This document shows positions 23,895 through 34,366 of a stretch of 64,000 nt of DNA, piece by piece (the stretch's first letter is position 1; every line of letters begins with the position of its first letter). The position numbers and the translations under genes are program-made. The notes beneath the pieces were generated by a model. That model was not told the DNA's origin. It did not search any database and worked only from the letters and a program-made list of their open reading frames with translations. The stretch comes from Lantana camara (taxonomy: Eukaryota; Streptophyta; Magnoliopsida; Lamiales; Verbenaceae). The stretch lies in the NCBI GenBank assembly GCA_037501455.1, contig CM074856.1:16017001-16081000 (forward strand), in the 5' to 3' direction.

Positions 23895-25817
23895 TGTTAG
23901 GAATAGTGCCCTAAAAAGCCGATTGTATATCCGCTTTGTGCTTTTCCTTATAGTAATCACAGACAATCTTTGAATGAAATAACGAATTGAGGCAACACTT
24001 CTTTATATGCTCTTGTTTGGTATCCGTTTACTTTAGCTGTGCATGTATGAGAACTCCCCTAATCCTGATGACTTTAGGACTCTACCATTTAGGTGAAATG
24101 GTTCATGAAACGAGCCCTATATCACATGAGTCATGATTAGTAAAATACTCCAAGTCGATGAGTCCTACAGACAGTGGGAGTGTCAACCTGACTCCTCTAA
24201 GGCTTGCTTGTGTGATCACGCCCTTAAGAAGGACCACCTTGTTTCATGGAGGTGCAAAGTGTATAGTTGATACGTGCGTGATACATGAGGGTGCTTACTT
24301 TAATAAGTAAGTTCACTGAGGTGCCCCGTGTGAGAACATTCCTAAATGGGAAAGGAAGTTTCTATTTCAGGAAATAGAAACTTCCAGATTAGGAAATATC
24401 TCACGAGTCATTGATGTGATTAATCGATCCTTAGACTTGAGGTTCCTTATCACTTTATGAGTTAACTCTGTAGTCTTAGGTATAAGCTTTAAAGGGTGTC
24501 GCCTTAGACAACTGATTCAAGGCTTATGCTGGGGCTGCACAAGTGATTTATGAAAGTGAATGAGAATCAAGAAAGGACCTACTCTTGCATTTGCAAGGTG
24601 ATCTCTTATTGTGTAAGTCATTCATATGCCATATGGAGTCCTTGGCCAAGGCAGTAGATCAAGACATCAAGAAAAGGGTTTCTTGGATTGAGATCAAATG
24701 GATATGAAATGCACTTAGCTTTAAGACCGGATTATTATGGTTCTGATTATTCCCTTACCCTAGATCTTGGTTGAGAGATAGTAAGTAGGAGGATTGTATC
24801 TCACATGAATCAATGACTTAAAGGTTCTGTCGAATCCGAACATTCCAATTCAGCTAGGGGTTAAACACCTGTTGCTAGACTATGGTCGTTTAATTTGTGG
24901 ACTGATTAATTAATTAGTGAATTAATTAATTAGGGTCACTGCTAATTGAATTGAGAATCTAGAGGGTCACACACAACAACTTGGTTACATGAGTTGAGGC
25001 TTAAAAATGATTAAACGAGTTAATCGGGCCTAGAGGGTTCCACACGTGTGAAACCACACGTGTGGGTCACGTGAGTGACACGTGTGAATATATATATTGT
25101 ATATATATATTAAATAATTGAATGTGTTAATTATTTAATAGACTTTGGTTTAATTTTGAATCAAAAAGAAAGTCTTATTTTGGAGAAAATAATCTAGTTA
25201 ATTAATTATGAATTAATTAATTAGATAAAAATAAGTTATTTATTTTAAATAAATAAAGTATAAAATTATCCCAAAATAGTTAAGATATTTTTAGCTCTCT
25301 TGAAAGTTGATTTGAATTATAATTCAAAGTCAAAGTCAAAATTACTTGATGATCAAGTAATAGGAGAGAGAGAGACCAAAATCCTAGCCCATTAAGGACT
25401 AGGAATTTCAGCACTCCCCCTCTTATAAATAGGGGAGCTCGAGCTCCTCTAGGAGCTAATGGACAATTCTTTTGGTTCATGTGTTGAACACCTTCCTTTC
25501 TCCAAGATCAAATAAATCCTAGGTTAAGCCTAAACACTAACTAGAGAACTAGCATCCTTACTAGTTAGATTGTGATCAAGTTGGTGGACTATCTCTAGAT
25601 AGCTTCAAGTTAGAAGTTTAAAGATTCGAGCTTTACCAAGGAAAGGGGATCAAGCCGCGAGAAGAGCGTTCTTGGGTGGCTTGAAACGCTTCAAGAAAGA
25701 ATAAAAGAAAAGTAAGTTTTCTATCTCTACGAATTTGGTTACATGATTGCGAGTCCAAGATCCTTTTGTTGGGAAAATTTTTAAATTCCGCTGCTTTCTG
25801 ATTCGTGTTTTCCAACA
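23895..25817 (+). mobile_element. Solo LTR, 1923 bp (family copy 2)
   Basis: It starts TGTTAGGAATAGTGCCC and ends TTTTCCAACA, and is flanked by the 5-bp repeat gtgag (23890-23894 and 25818-25822). It matches 31480-33426 along its whole length with few differences. There is no internal region or second LTR, so it is a solo LTR left by recombination. A TATA box (tataaatagggg) is at 25423-25434. Confidence 0.93.
25040..25088. promoter_or_regulatory. G-box/ACGT cluster in the LTR (copy 2)
   Basis: Several CACGTG or ACGTGT cores occur within 50 bp, about 380 bp upstream of the LTR TATA box. The same place in the 31480 copy (32625-32700) and in the copy at the window start (about 425-482) also carries such a cluster. 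ACGT cores are binding sites of plant bZIP and bHLH factors. Confidence 0.6.
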
Positions 25818-28800
25818 GTGAGGTCTCAATATCGAATGACCGAAACCTTTGTACGTTCAGTGATTACATGAAATGTGCTAAAGAGAAATATTGATCGAGA
25901 AATTTGTGGCTTTGCTCGAAAGTTAAAAGATATTCCTGAAATAGATTTGCAAAGTTCGAATTAAAATTTTGGCCAAAGTACTTCGTGTGATGCGTCACTG
26001 AAGTTGTATGTTGAATGTGTTTCACGTACAAGAGATTTGAACTTAAGGCGAATCAGGAAATTTCAAATTAGAAATGAAAAATAAATGATAGTAGTATTAA
26101 TTTATTTTTCATGGATATCTACACGGAGGAGCAAAATGCAAAATTATTCTAGATCGAATAATTCGTGAGTAATTTAATTAATTTTAGAGTGCAACAATAT
26201 TTATTTAGTGGAATTAAATATTGTTAAACGGTAATTAATTATTATCATGGGATGATAATACATTAACCCGTTTGGAGCTAAAATTAATTAGTCCTGCAGG
26301 TCCCCCTGCAAGCCCCAATCGAAAACCCGAAGATAAAACGTTAAAAGGAATGAAAGAAATAAATTTTCAAAGTGTTTGAAAATAGCCAAGAAATTTATTT
26401 TAAGAAAATAAATTGTAATTCCAAAGAGTTGGAAATGCCCGGAATTTTATTTTGGAGAAAATAAAATTTCAAAAAAAAAAAAAAAAGGTGACGTGGCACT
26501 GACGTGTCACGCCACGTCAGCAAGTGGGCCCAGGCGGCGCTGACTGGGCAGCCGCGTGGCACGCCACGCGGGCGACACGTGGACGGTCCAGATTTGATAT
26601 GGAGCGGGTCGGTCAAACGGGTCAGGGCCGGGTCAACGATTCGGTTCGCGGATAGGGTCGGACCGGGTCGGACCAGACCCGGACATGTGGCAGCTCCAGA
26701 AGAGGCCACGTCACCGGAAACCCTAAACCGCAAGTGATCACACGCGCCCGCCTTGTGGCCGCACGTGTGGGCGCGTGACAGCTCAGATCGGCGAGCGGCC
26801 GGCGGCGTTGGACTCGTGGCTGAGAGATCTACGACGTGGTCACCTTGGTTTTCGTGCCCAAGTTGCACACGCAAGTGGGGGGTGAAATTACTATTTTGCC
26901 CTCGGTTTTTTCCCTGTAAATAGGGGCCTTGGCATTTCATTTTTTCCATCCAACTTTGGGAGAGGTTATGGCTGAGATCTCGGCTTTGAAACCATATCCC
27001 ATTCTCCTAGTTAATTCCGATTTATTTTGGAATTAATTTTAATTAGGTATTTATATATAAACGCCTAATTTCGGGAGAATAAACCCTGAAAAGGGTTTTT
27101 AGTTTAAAGTTTTATTTTCTCTAAGTATTTAGAGAAATACTTTCGGAGCCCACATTCCGAGGGTGTCCCTGGGGTAATTGCAGGGAAGCTCTGTCGGTTT
27201 CGCGAGGAGATCGGGAATCGGGTTCTCGGGAGGCGAACTCCGGGCGCAGTAGCCATCTTCGGTGAAAGGTATTTTTATATTGTTTTTATTTAAGCATGAT
27301 GAATTAGGTGCTCTTAAGTGTTAATTGCATGTTTTATTTATCTGCTTTGTGATTTAAAATTTATTATCAATTGCATGTATATACTTGAGTAGTTCCGGCT
27401 AGTCTTCCGTTGTTTGTATTTAAATATTTTAGAAATATTTTGATACTTGTATATTAAAGTAAAAGTTTAAAGTATGGTCCCGGACTGCTACTGTTCTGGG
27501 CCCACCTCCCAGCATTAATGAGGATGAAGCCATTATATGTTATGATAATCCAGAGGCCAGGATTGAAAGTCATACATGGGATGATGGCTCAGGTTTTAAT
27601 GATGATGAAGAGTTTATAAACAAAGAAGATGCCATCATGAAGATCAACCTAGTTGCATGTAAGGGAAGCTTCCAATTACGAACAATAAAATCTACAAAGT
27701 CCCTTCTTGTTCTGGGATGTTATTCCCAGGATTGCAAGTGGTGGTTTCGGTGTGTTAAATATGTTAATTCTGACTGATTTATCCTCAGAAAGTATAATCG
27801 GATTCACACTTGTGGGTTGGAAGAAGCAACTACCACTCATCAATAGGCAACCGCAAAATTGATTGGGGACTTAGTGAAGCCATTGTTTTTTGACAAGAAA
27901 GGTCCCACACCAGGCGAAATTAAAAAGTATGTCGAAGCTCAATTGGGGGCCAAGGTTAGTTACTGGAAATGTTGGATGGGCAGAATACATGCAAAAAAGA
28001 TTATCAGGGGATCACCTGAGCATGGATATGCAATTATAGATGCATATCGTTATATGCTAACTGTTAAGAATCAAGGAAGCATCACTGAATTGGTTCTTGA
28101 CAACAAAAACAGGTTTCTTCATTTTTTTGTTGCCTTCGGCCCATGCATACGGGGTTTTACGTACATGCGCAAGGTGTTAGCCGTTGATGGTTGTTTCTTA
28201 ACCGATAAATATAATGGTACTCTCCTATTGGCTACTGCACAAGATAGTGAGAACCATACCTATCCTATTGCATGGGCAGTGGTTGATTCCGAAAATAATG
28301 CATCATGGGAGTGGTTTTTTATAAATTTAAAAAGGATAGCACCGGATAGTGATGATCTCTGTATAATATCGGATAGACATGTCTCCATTAAAAATGCGGT
28401 TGCTAAGATTTATCCTAAGACTCATCATGGATTTTGTTCGAAGCACTTATCGGAGAACTTGAGACAACGTTTTAAAAAAAGTGCAATCCTTGAGCCATTT
28501 TTTAGGGCAGTTAAAGCATACACCGATGAAGATTTCATGGAGCACTACAAAGAGATCGACCGTATTCACAAACGTGCTGCAGAGTACTTGAAGGATGAGG
28601 TTGGTTTTGAGTTATGGAGCAGGGTGCATTCTAAAACAAACAGGTATGATGTTCTGACTAGCAACATCGCCAAGTCTGTTAATTCTAGGATTCGATTTGA
28701 AAGGGAGTATCCTATCCCTGCTCTGTTTGAGTCTATCATAAGAATATTGGCTGATTGGTTCCACACCCGGAGAACGGACATGATCAACTGCAGTACAGTA

Positions 28801-29334
28801 CTGGTGCCATCAAAAGAGAAACTTCTGCGGAGTAATCTGGAGAAATCTAAAGGATGCATTGCACAACAGTTCAATGCTCATGAATTTTCTGTTCGCGGAT
28901 TTGGAGCAGAGGTTATGGTTGACTTGAACAATATGACGTGCACATGTGGTGTCTTCCAGATGGATAAGATCCCCTGCCCCCATGCATTATCGGCGTTAAG
29001 GGAGCAAAACCCAATAGGGTTTGGACAAAGAATATATACCCTATGCTCCCAATTTTACACTGTTGAGTACTACATACTTGCATATTCTGAGACAATATTT
29101 CCTACACCTCCAGAGTTACAGTGGGAATTGCCTGAAGATATAGGTGTAAAACAAGTACTGCCACCTCCACTGAAGGTGCGTGTTGGAAGAAAAAGGATGA
29201 CTAGATTTCGGGCACCTTCTGAGAGAAGAAAAATGTACAATACCTGTTCAAAGTGTGAAGGAAAAGGTCACAAAAAAACTACATGTTATCAGAATGTCAT
29301 GTAGATAAATAAATTGTATAATACAACTTTATTT

Positions 29335-30140
29335 TTTAATTAATCGCGCAGACGATTTATTGAATTGCACACTCGATTTAATGAATCGCTTACGCGACCT
29401 AATTAATCGCGCAATCGATTCTTCAGCCAATTGGGCACATTTCTTTTTTTAATTAATCGTGAACAAGATTTAATGAATCGCGCACTCGACTTAATTAATC
29501 GCGCAAGCGATTCTTCAGCCAAGTGGCATATTTCTCTTTTTAATTAATCGTGCACAATATTTATTGAATCGCACACTCGATTTAATGAATCGCTTACGCG
29601 ACCTAATTAATCGCCCAAGCTATTCTTCTGCCAATTGGGCACATTTCTTTTTTTAATTAATCGCGAACAATATTTAATGAATCGCGCACTCGACTTAATT
29701 AATCGCGCAAGCGATTCTTCAGCCAAGTGGCATATCTCTCTTTTTAATTAATCGCGCACAAGATTTATTGAATCGCACACTCGATTTAATGAATCGCTTA
29801 CGCGACCCAATTAATCGCGCAAGCGATTCTTCAACCAATTGGGCATATTTCTTTTTTTAATTAATCGCGGCCAAGATTTACTTAATCGTTAACTCGTCTT
29901 AATTGCTTGTTTTTTGTATAATATGATCCCAGATTGTTAATTTGAATAATTTTATTAATTCCATTAATATATTATAATATAATAAAATTTGGAATTTAAT
30001 TCGATTTAAGACACTTTAAAACCACTCAGCTTGGTCCATTAATTTATTTTTTAAATTATCGCGCTCATGATTTAGTGAATCGCTCACTGAATTTAATGAA
30101 TCGCGCAACCGACTTAATGAATCGCGAATGCGATTCTTCA
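29335..30140. repeat. Tandem array carrying AATCGC/GCGATT motifs
   Basis: A unit of about 205 bp, made of two related halves (about 113 and 93 bp), occurs roughly two and a half times between 29335 and 29890, followed by diverged copies to 30140. Each half carries three or four 16-bp motifs such as AATCGCGCAAGCGATT or AATCGCGCACTCGATT. It lies directly downstream of the transposase. Confidence 0.85.
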
Positions 30141-30204
30141 GCCAAGGGGGTTTATTAACATATAAATATTAATAGATCTATCTGTCTTCCTCCTTAATCA
30201 CAAA

Positions 30205-30660
30205 ATCTGTCGTATTTGATTGAAATGTTCATGAAAATCGTCATTTCCGTAGGACTTGTTGCCAAACAGTAACAATCAATAGATTTCTTTGTTTGATCTT
30301 GCAATAGATCATTAGACATTGTAGAAGAACTATGCAACGTGCAATACAGAAGAGAGCTTTGAGAGCTTTGTGCAGCCTGTTCATAACAATGGAAAGAAAC
30401 CCTGGAAAATTCAATTGAATATTTATTATAGATTTTAAATCTGTAATAAATCTTCAATTGCATTTTCCACGGTTTCTTTCCAATTGTTATGCACAGGCCG
30501 CACAAAGCATCTCAAAACTCTCTCATGTACTGCCCATCGTATAGTTCATCTACAACGAGTAAACACTACATGGACCAAACAAAGAAACATCTATTGATTG
30601 CTACTGTATGGCGGAAATCATACAACAAACATGATAATTTTCGAGAGCAATTCAAACTAA
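30205..30660. repeat. Long imperfect inverted repeat (hairpin)
   Basis: Left arm 30205-30430 and right arm about 30440-30660 are inverted complements with scattered mismatches. The best match lies close to the centre, around 'gctttgtgcagcctgttcat' on the left and 'gcacaggccgcacaaagc' on the right. The loop is about 10 bp, so a transcript would fold into a long hairpin. It lies upstream of the GRF gene. Confidence 0.8.
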
Positions 30661-30885
30661 TAGGGCAGACTCTTACAGATCTGCGAAGGATTGTTCCTTT
30701 GGATTGGAGACGGCGGCGGAAATATTCAAGATAAGAGGATGGAAGAGAAAAAAATGAATTAGGGTTTCGCAAAAGTAAACAAAACAAATTTATATTTGAG
30801 TAGGAGGGGCTCGAGCGTCGATTGGAGTGCGTAAATTTGTGAGTTTGCAAAAGAGCCCCCGGAAGATGATAATATTATAAAATAT

Positions 30886-30941
30886 TATAGCCGTTATATT
30901 ATGGCAGTTATACACTGTTTATCCTAATTATAGCCGTTGGT
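30886..30941 (+). promoter_or_regulatory. AACGG-core motifs upstream of the MULE-2 GRF gene
   Basis: Two copies of TATAGCCGTT (AACGGCTATA on the other strand) occur at 30886-30895 and about 30929-30938, 50-105 bp before the ATG at 30991. The second extends to ATAGCCGTTGG, which is also found upstream of the MULE-1 GRF gene. A TATA-like 'actatataat' lies at about 30950. Confidence 0.55.
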
Positions 30942-30990
30942 GAGGATCACTATATAATTCTTCTGATTATCATTAAGGAATTTAAAGATC

Positions 30991-31329
30991 ATGGCAAGTT
31001 CAAATAGCTCAACTTTTACACGTAAAAGTTCTCTTAGATATAGAAAGGAGAAATACAGGGATTGCGATCAGTGGGCTACAATCAAGGTGGTTGATAGAGC
31101 AGATAATTCCAACAGGGGAAGATTATTTTATTGTTGCAATTTGCATGGCTTTTCTCAATGGTGTAATCCAATACAAGAGCCACAAAACGATGAAGGTGAA
31201 GTCTCAAGAAGGAGGACACCACTCATTCCAGAAGAAAGAGAACAGAATATTGTGAACTAGTTGATAATAGTCAATTTGTTGTTTTTAGCATTATTTTTAT
31301 TGATTTGTATCTGGAAATCCATAATGTAA
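30991..31329 (+). pseudogene. GRF zinc-finger protein of MULE-2, tail cut off by a TAG
   Basis: From the ATG at 30991 the frame encodes 89 residues with the same architecture as the MULE-1 protein: a Ser/Arg-rich start, then CDQWATIKVV, NRGRLFYCC and HGFSQWC. It stops at TAG 31258-31260. Reading on in the same frame to TAA 31327-31329 gives a strongly hydrophobic stretch (LLFLALFLLICIW) ending KSIM, which matches the hydrophobic tail of the MULE-1 protein ending KAIM. The TAG is therefore most likely a disabling mutation that removes the membrane tail. The remaining finger is intact, and a soluble product remains possible. Confidence 0.8.
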
Positions 31330-31479
31330 CTTGTCTTAATGATTTGTAATTGGAAATTTATATTGTAATCATTTAAGTTACTAAATCGCTCAACTGATTT
31401 AAGGAATCGACCAAGCGATTCCTCAGTTAAATTTGATATGAGCCCCATCGTGATTCTTCTCCGTGGGGTATGATGTATT

Positions 31480-33426
31480 TGTTAGGAATAGTGCCCTAGA
31501 AAGCCGATTGTATATCCGCTTTGTGTTTTTCCTTATTGTAATCACAGAAAATCTTTGAATAAAATAACGAATTGAAGCAACACTTCTTTATATGCTCTTG
31601 TTTGGTATGCGTTTACTTTATCTGTGCATGTATGAGAACTCCCCTAATCCTTATGACTTTAGGACTCTACCATTTAGGTGAAATGGTTCATGAAACGAGC
31701 CCTATATCACATAAGTCATGATTAGTAAAATACTCCAAGCCGATGAGTCCTACAGACAGTGAGAGTGTCAACCTGACTCCTTTGAGGCTTGCTTGTGGGA
31801 TCACGCCCTTAAGAAGGACCACCTTGTTTCATGGAGGTGCAAAGTGTATAGTTGATACGTGTGTGATACATGAGGGTGCTTACTTTAATAAGTAAGTTCA
31901 CTGAGGTGCCCCGTTTGAGAACATTCCTAAATGGGAAAGGAAGTTTCTATTTCAGGAAATGGAAACTTCCAGATTAGAAAATATCTCACGAGTCATTGAT
32001 GTCATTAATTGATCCTTAGACTTGAGGTTCCTTGTCACTTTATGAGTTAACTCTGTAGTCTTAGGTATAAGCTTTAAAGGGTGTCGCCTTAGACAACTGA
32101 TTCAAGGCTTATGCTGGGGCTGCACAAGTGATTCATGAAAGTGAATGAGAATCAAGAAAGGACCTACACTTGCATTTGCAAGGTGATCTCTTATTGTGTA
32201 AGTCATTCATATGCCATATGGAGTCCTTGGCCAAGGCAGTAGATCAAGACATCAAGAAAAGGGTTTCTTGGATTGAGATCAAATGGATATGAAATGCACT
32301 TAGCTTTAAGACCGGATTATTAGGGTTCTGATTATTCCCTTACCCTAGATCTTGGTTGAGAGATAGTAAGTAGGAGGATTGTATCTCACATGAATCAATG
32401 ACTTAAAGGTTCTGTCGAATCCGAACATTTCAATTCAGCTAGGGGTTAAACACCTGTTGTTAGACTATGGTCGTTTAATTTGTGGACTGATTAATTAATT
32501 AGTGAATTAATTAATTAGGGTCACTGCTAATTGAATTGAGAACCTAGAGGGTCACACACAACAACTTGGTTACATGAGTTGAGGCTTAAAAATGATTAAA
32601 CGAGTTAATCGGGCCTAGAGGGTTCCACACGTATGAAACCATACGTGTGGGTCACGTGAGTGACACGTGTCCTTGTGACACGTGTCCCACACGTGTGAAT
32701 ATATATATTGTATATATATATTGAATAATTAAATGTGTTAATTATTTAATAGACTTTGGTTTAATTTTGAATTAAAAAGAAAGTCTAATTTTGGAGAAAA
32801 ATAATCTAGTTAATTAATTATGAATTAATTAATTAGATAAAATAAGTTATTTATTTTAAATAAATAAAGTATAAAATTATCCAAAAATAGTTTGGATATT
32901 TTAGCTCTCTTGAAAGTTGATTTGAATTAGAATTCAAAGTCAAAGTCAAAATTACTTGATGATCAAGTAATAGGAGAGAGAGATACCAAAATCCTAGCCC
33001 ATTAAGGACTAGGAATCTCGGCACCCTCTCTCTATAAATAGGGGAGCTCGAGCTCCTCTAGGAGCGAATTGGCAATTCTTTTGGTTCATGTGTTGAACAC
33101 CTTCCTTTCTCCAATATTAAATAAAACCCTAGGTTAAGCCTAAACACTAACTAGAGAACTAGCATCCTTACTAGTTAGATTGTGATCAAGTTGGTGGGCT
33201 TTCTCTAGAGACTTCAAGTTAGAAGTTTGAAGATTCGAGCTTTACCAAGGAGAGGGGATCAAGCCGCGAGAAGAGCGTTCTTGGGTGGCTTGAAATGCTT
33301 CAAGAAAGAATAAAAGAAAAGTAAGTTTTCTATCTCTACGAATTTGGTTACACGATTGCAAGTCCAAGGTCCTTTTGTTGGGAAATTTTTTAAATTCCGC
33401 TGCTTTCTGATTCGTGTTTTCCAACA
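31480..33426 (+). mobile_element. Solo LTR, 1947 bp (family copy 3)
   Basis: TGTTAGGAATAG…TTTTCCAACA, flanked by the 5-bp repeat gtatt (31475-31479 and 33427-33431). It is a near-identical partner of 23895-25817. The uninterrupted insertion site is present at about 33726-33775 in the next unit of a local tandem repeat. A TATA box is at 33033-33040. Confidence 0.95.
32625..32700. promoter_or_regulatory. G-box/ACGT cluster in the LTR (copy 3)
   Basis: This copy has one more CACGTGT pair than copy 2: the insert 'ccttgtgacacgtgtcccacacgtgt' is present only here. The cluster is about 330 bp upstream of the LTR TATA box. Confidence 0.6.
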
Positions 33427-33429
33427 GTA

Positions 33430-34000
33430 TTGCAAACCTAAGTCATAATCCCAAACAAATCTTAACATCATCTTTGTTACCATGTAGAAAACATTGTGAT
33501 TGATACATTCAAATCAAGCTTGGGCATAACCAATTATACAATGATCCCATTACAAATTTGATTCAAGTCTCCTAAGGTTGTTGGCCATTACACACATCGT
33601 GAAACTTGAATTTGGCCACAAAAATTATTAAATCGCTCACGCGATTCTTAATCTAGGTCGCACGTATTATTGTTTTATATTATTTTGTTAGTCCCCTAGC
33701 ACGTTTCAGTTAAATTTGATATGAACCCCATCGTGATTCTTCTCCGTAGGGTATGATGTATTGCAAACCTAAGTCATAATCCCAAACAAATCTTAACATC
33801 ATCTTTGTTACCATGTAGAAAACATTGTGATTGATACATTCAAATCAAGCTTGGGCATAACCAATTATACAATGATCCCATTACAAATTTGATTCAAGTC
33901 TCCTAAGGTTGTTGGCCATTACATTTATCGTGGAACTTGAATTTGGCCACAAAAATTATTAAATCGCTCACGCGACTTGAATTTAGTCCCCTAGCTAACA
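33430..34000. repeat. 331-bp tandem repeat, about 1.7 copies
   Basis: The unit starting 'ttgcaaacctaagtcataatc' at 33430 begins again at 33761 with very few differences. Each unit has an AATCGCTCACGCGAtt-type motif. The end of a further unit precedes the solo LTR at about 31419-31479, so the LTR split this array. Confidence 0.85.
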
Positions 34001-34366
34001 ACTTTATTTAAATAATCAAATACTCGAAAATAATAATTTAAAAAAAATAAAATATCGCTCTTGTAATATACATGTCCGATAAGGCGGCAAACATTGTGTA
34101 TATTATATTAAATTTCTTTTTTTTTTGTCTGACAGTTATTTATATTTAATATATATATCACCACATGAGTCAAACCAATCACATCATTAATTAATTTGAT
34201 AACAGTTATAAGCAAACTTTAGCGAGAAAGAGGAAAAAGGTAAAAGGAAAGGACTGTTCTCCTTCTTCTTCTTCATCTTCCTCACAAGCAAAAGAACAAA
34301 CTAGGGTTTTCATCCATTTTCTCTCCCGTATTGAGTATTATCACATTTTTCGATCAACCAAACAAG
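34001..34366 (+). promoter_or_regulatory. 5' region of the DUF1985-Ulp1 gene
   Basis: AT-rich sequence, then a CTT-rich pyrimidine tract (34260-34290) typical of a plant leader just before the ATG at 34367. No other feature was recognised. Confidence 0.45.

Larger units (their letters stand above)
21887..27514 (+). mobile_element. LTR insertion (about 2.15 kb without nested DNA) inside the MULE-2 transposase
   Basis: The sequence begins TGTTGGGATTAGTGCCC and ends …CTCCCAGCA, the TG…CA of an LTR. It is bordered by the 5-bp repeat ttaat (21882-21886 and 27515-27519). It contains two later insertions (22203-23742 and 23895-25817). What is left, about 2.15 kb, has no gag or pol, so it is most simply a solo LTR. 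Its right part (about 26490-26900) is unusually GC-rich and full of ACGT cores. Its first bases resemble those of the other LTR family here (TGTTAGGAATAGTGCCC), suggesting related families. Confidence 0.85.
21332..29304 (+). pseudogene. MULE-2 MuDR-type transposase, interrupted by an LTR and two stops
   Basis: The 5' part, 21332-21886, starts at an ATG and runs open to the point where a TGTTGGG-starting LTR is inserted. The 3' part resumes in the same frame at 27520, directly after the 5-bp target duplication ttaat. Together they would span about 779 codons. The 3' part contains the MuDR N-terminal domain (about 27560-27840) and the DDE domain, with D in AVDGCFLTDK and D in IISDRHVS. It also has a conserved C/H region (GFCSKHLSENLRQRF), a SWIM finger (CTC…CPH) and a CX2C knuckle (CSKCEGKGHKK). 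In-frame stops are TGA at 27775-27777 and TAG at 27844-27846. It is only distantly similar to the MULE-1 transposase and lacks its PB1-like start. It is inactive as it stands. Confidence 0.9.

Noticed and set aside
29335..30140. The regular short repeats look a little like a CRISPR array
   Set aside because: The window is plant nuclear DNA, spacing is irregular, the spacers are themselves repeated and there are no cas genes.
23895..33426. The two near-identical LTRs as ends of one 9.5-kb retrotransposon
   Set aside because: Each has its own different 5-bp target duplication (gtgag and gtatt), and the DNA between belongs to MULE-2 and another LTR, so they are independent solo LTRs.
34331..34366. 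Earlier start for the DUF1985-Ulp1 gene
   Set aside because: The upstream codon is not ATG; the first ATG after the pyrimidine-rich leader is at 34367.
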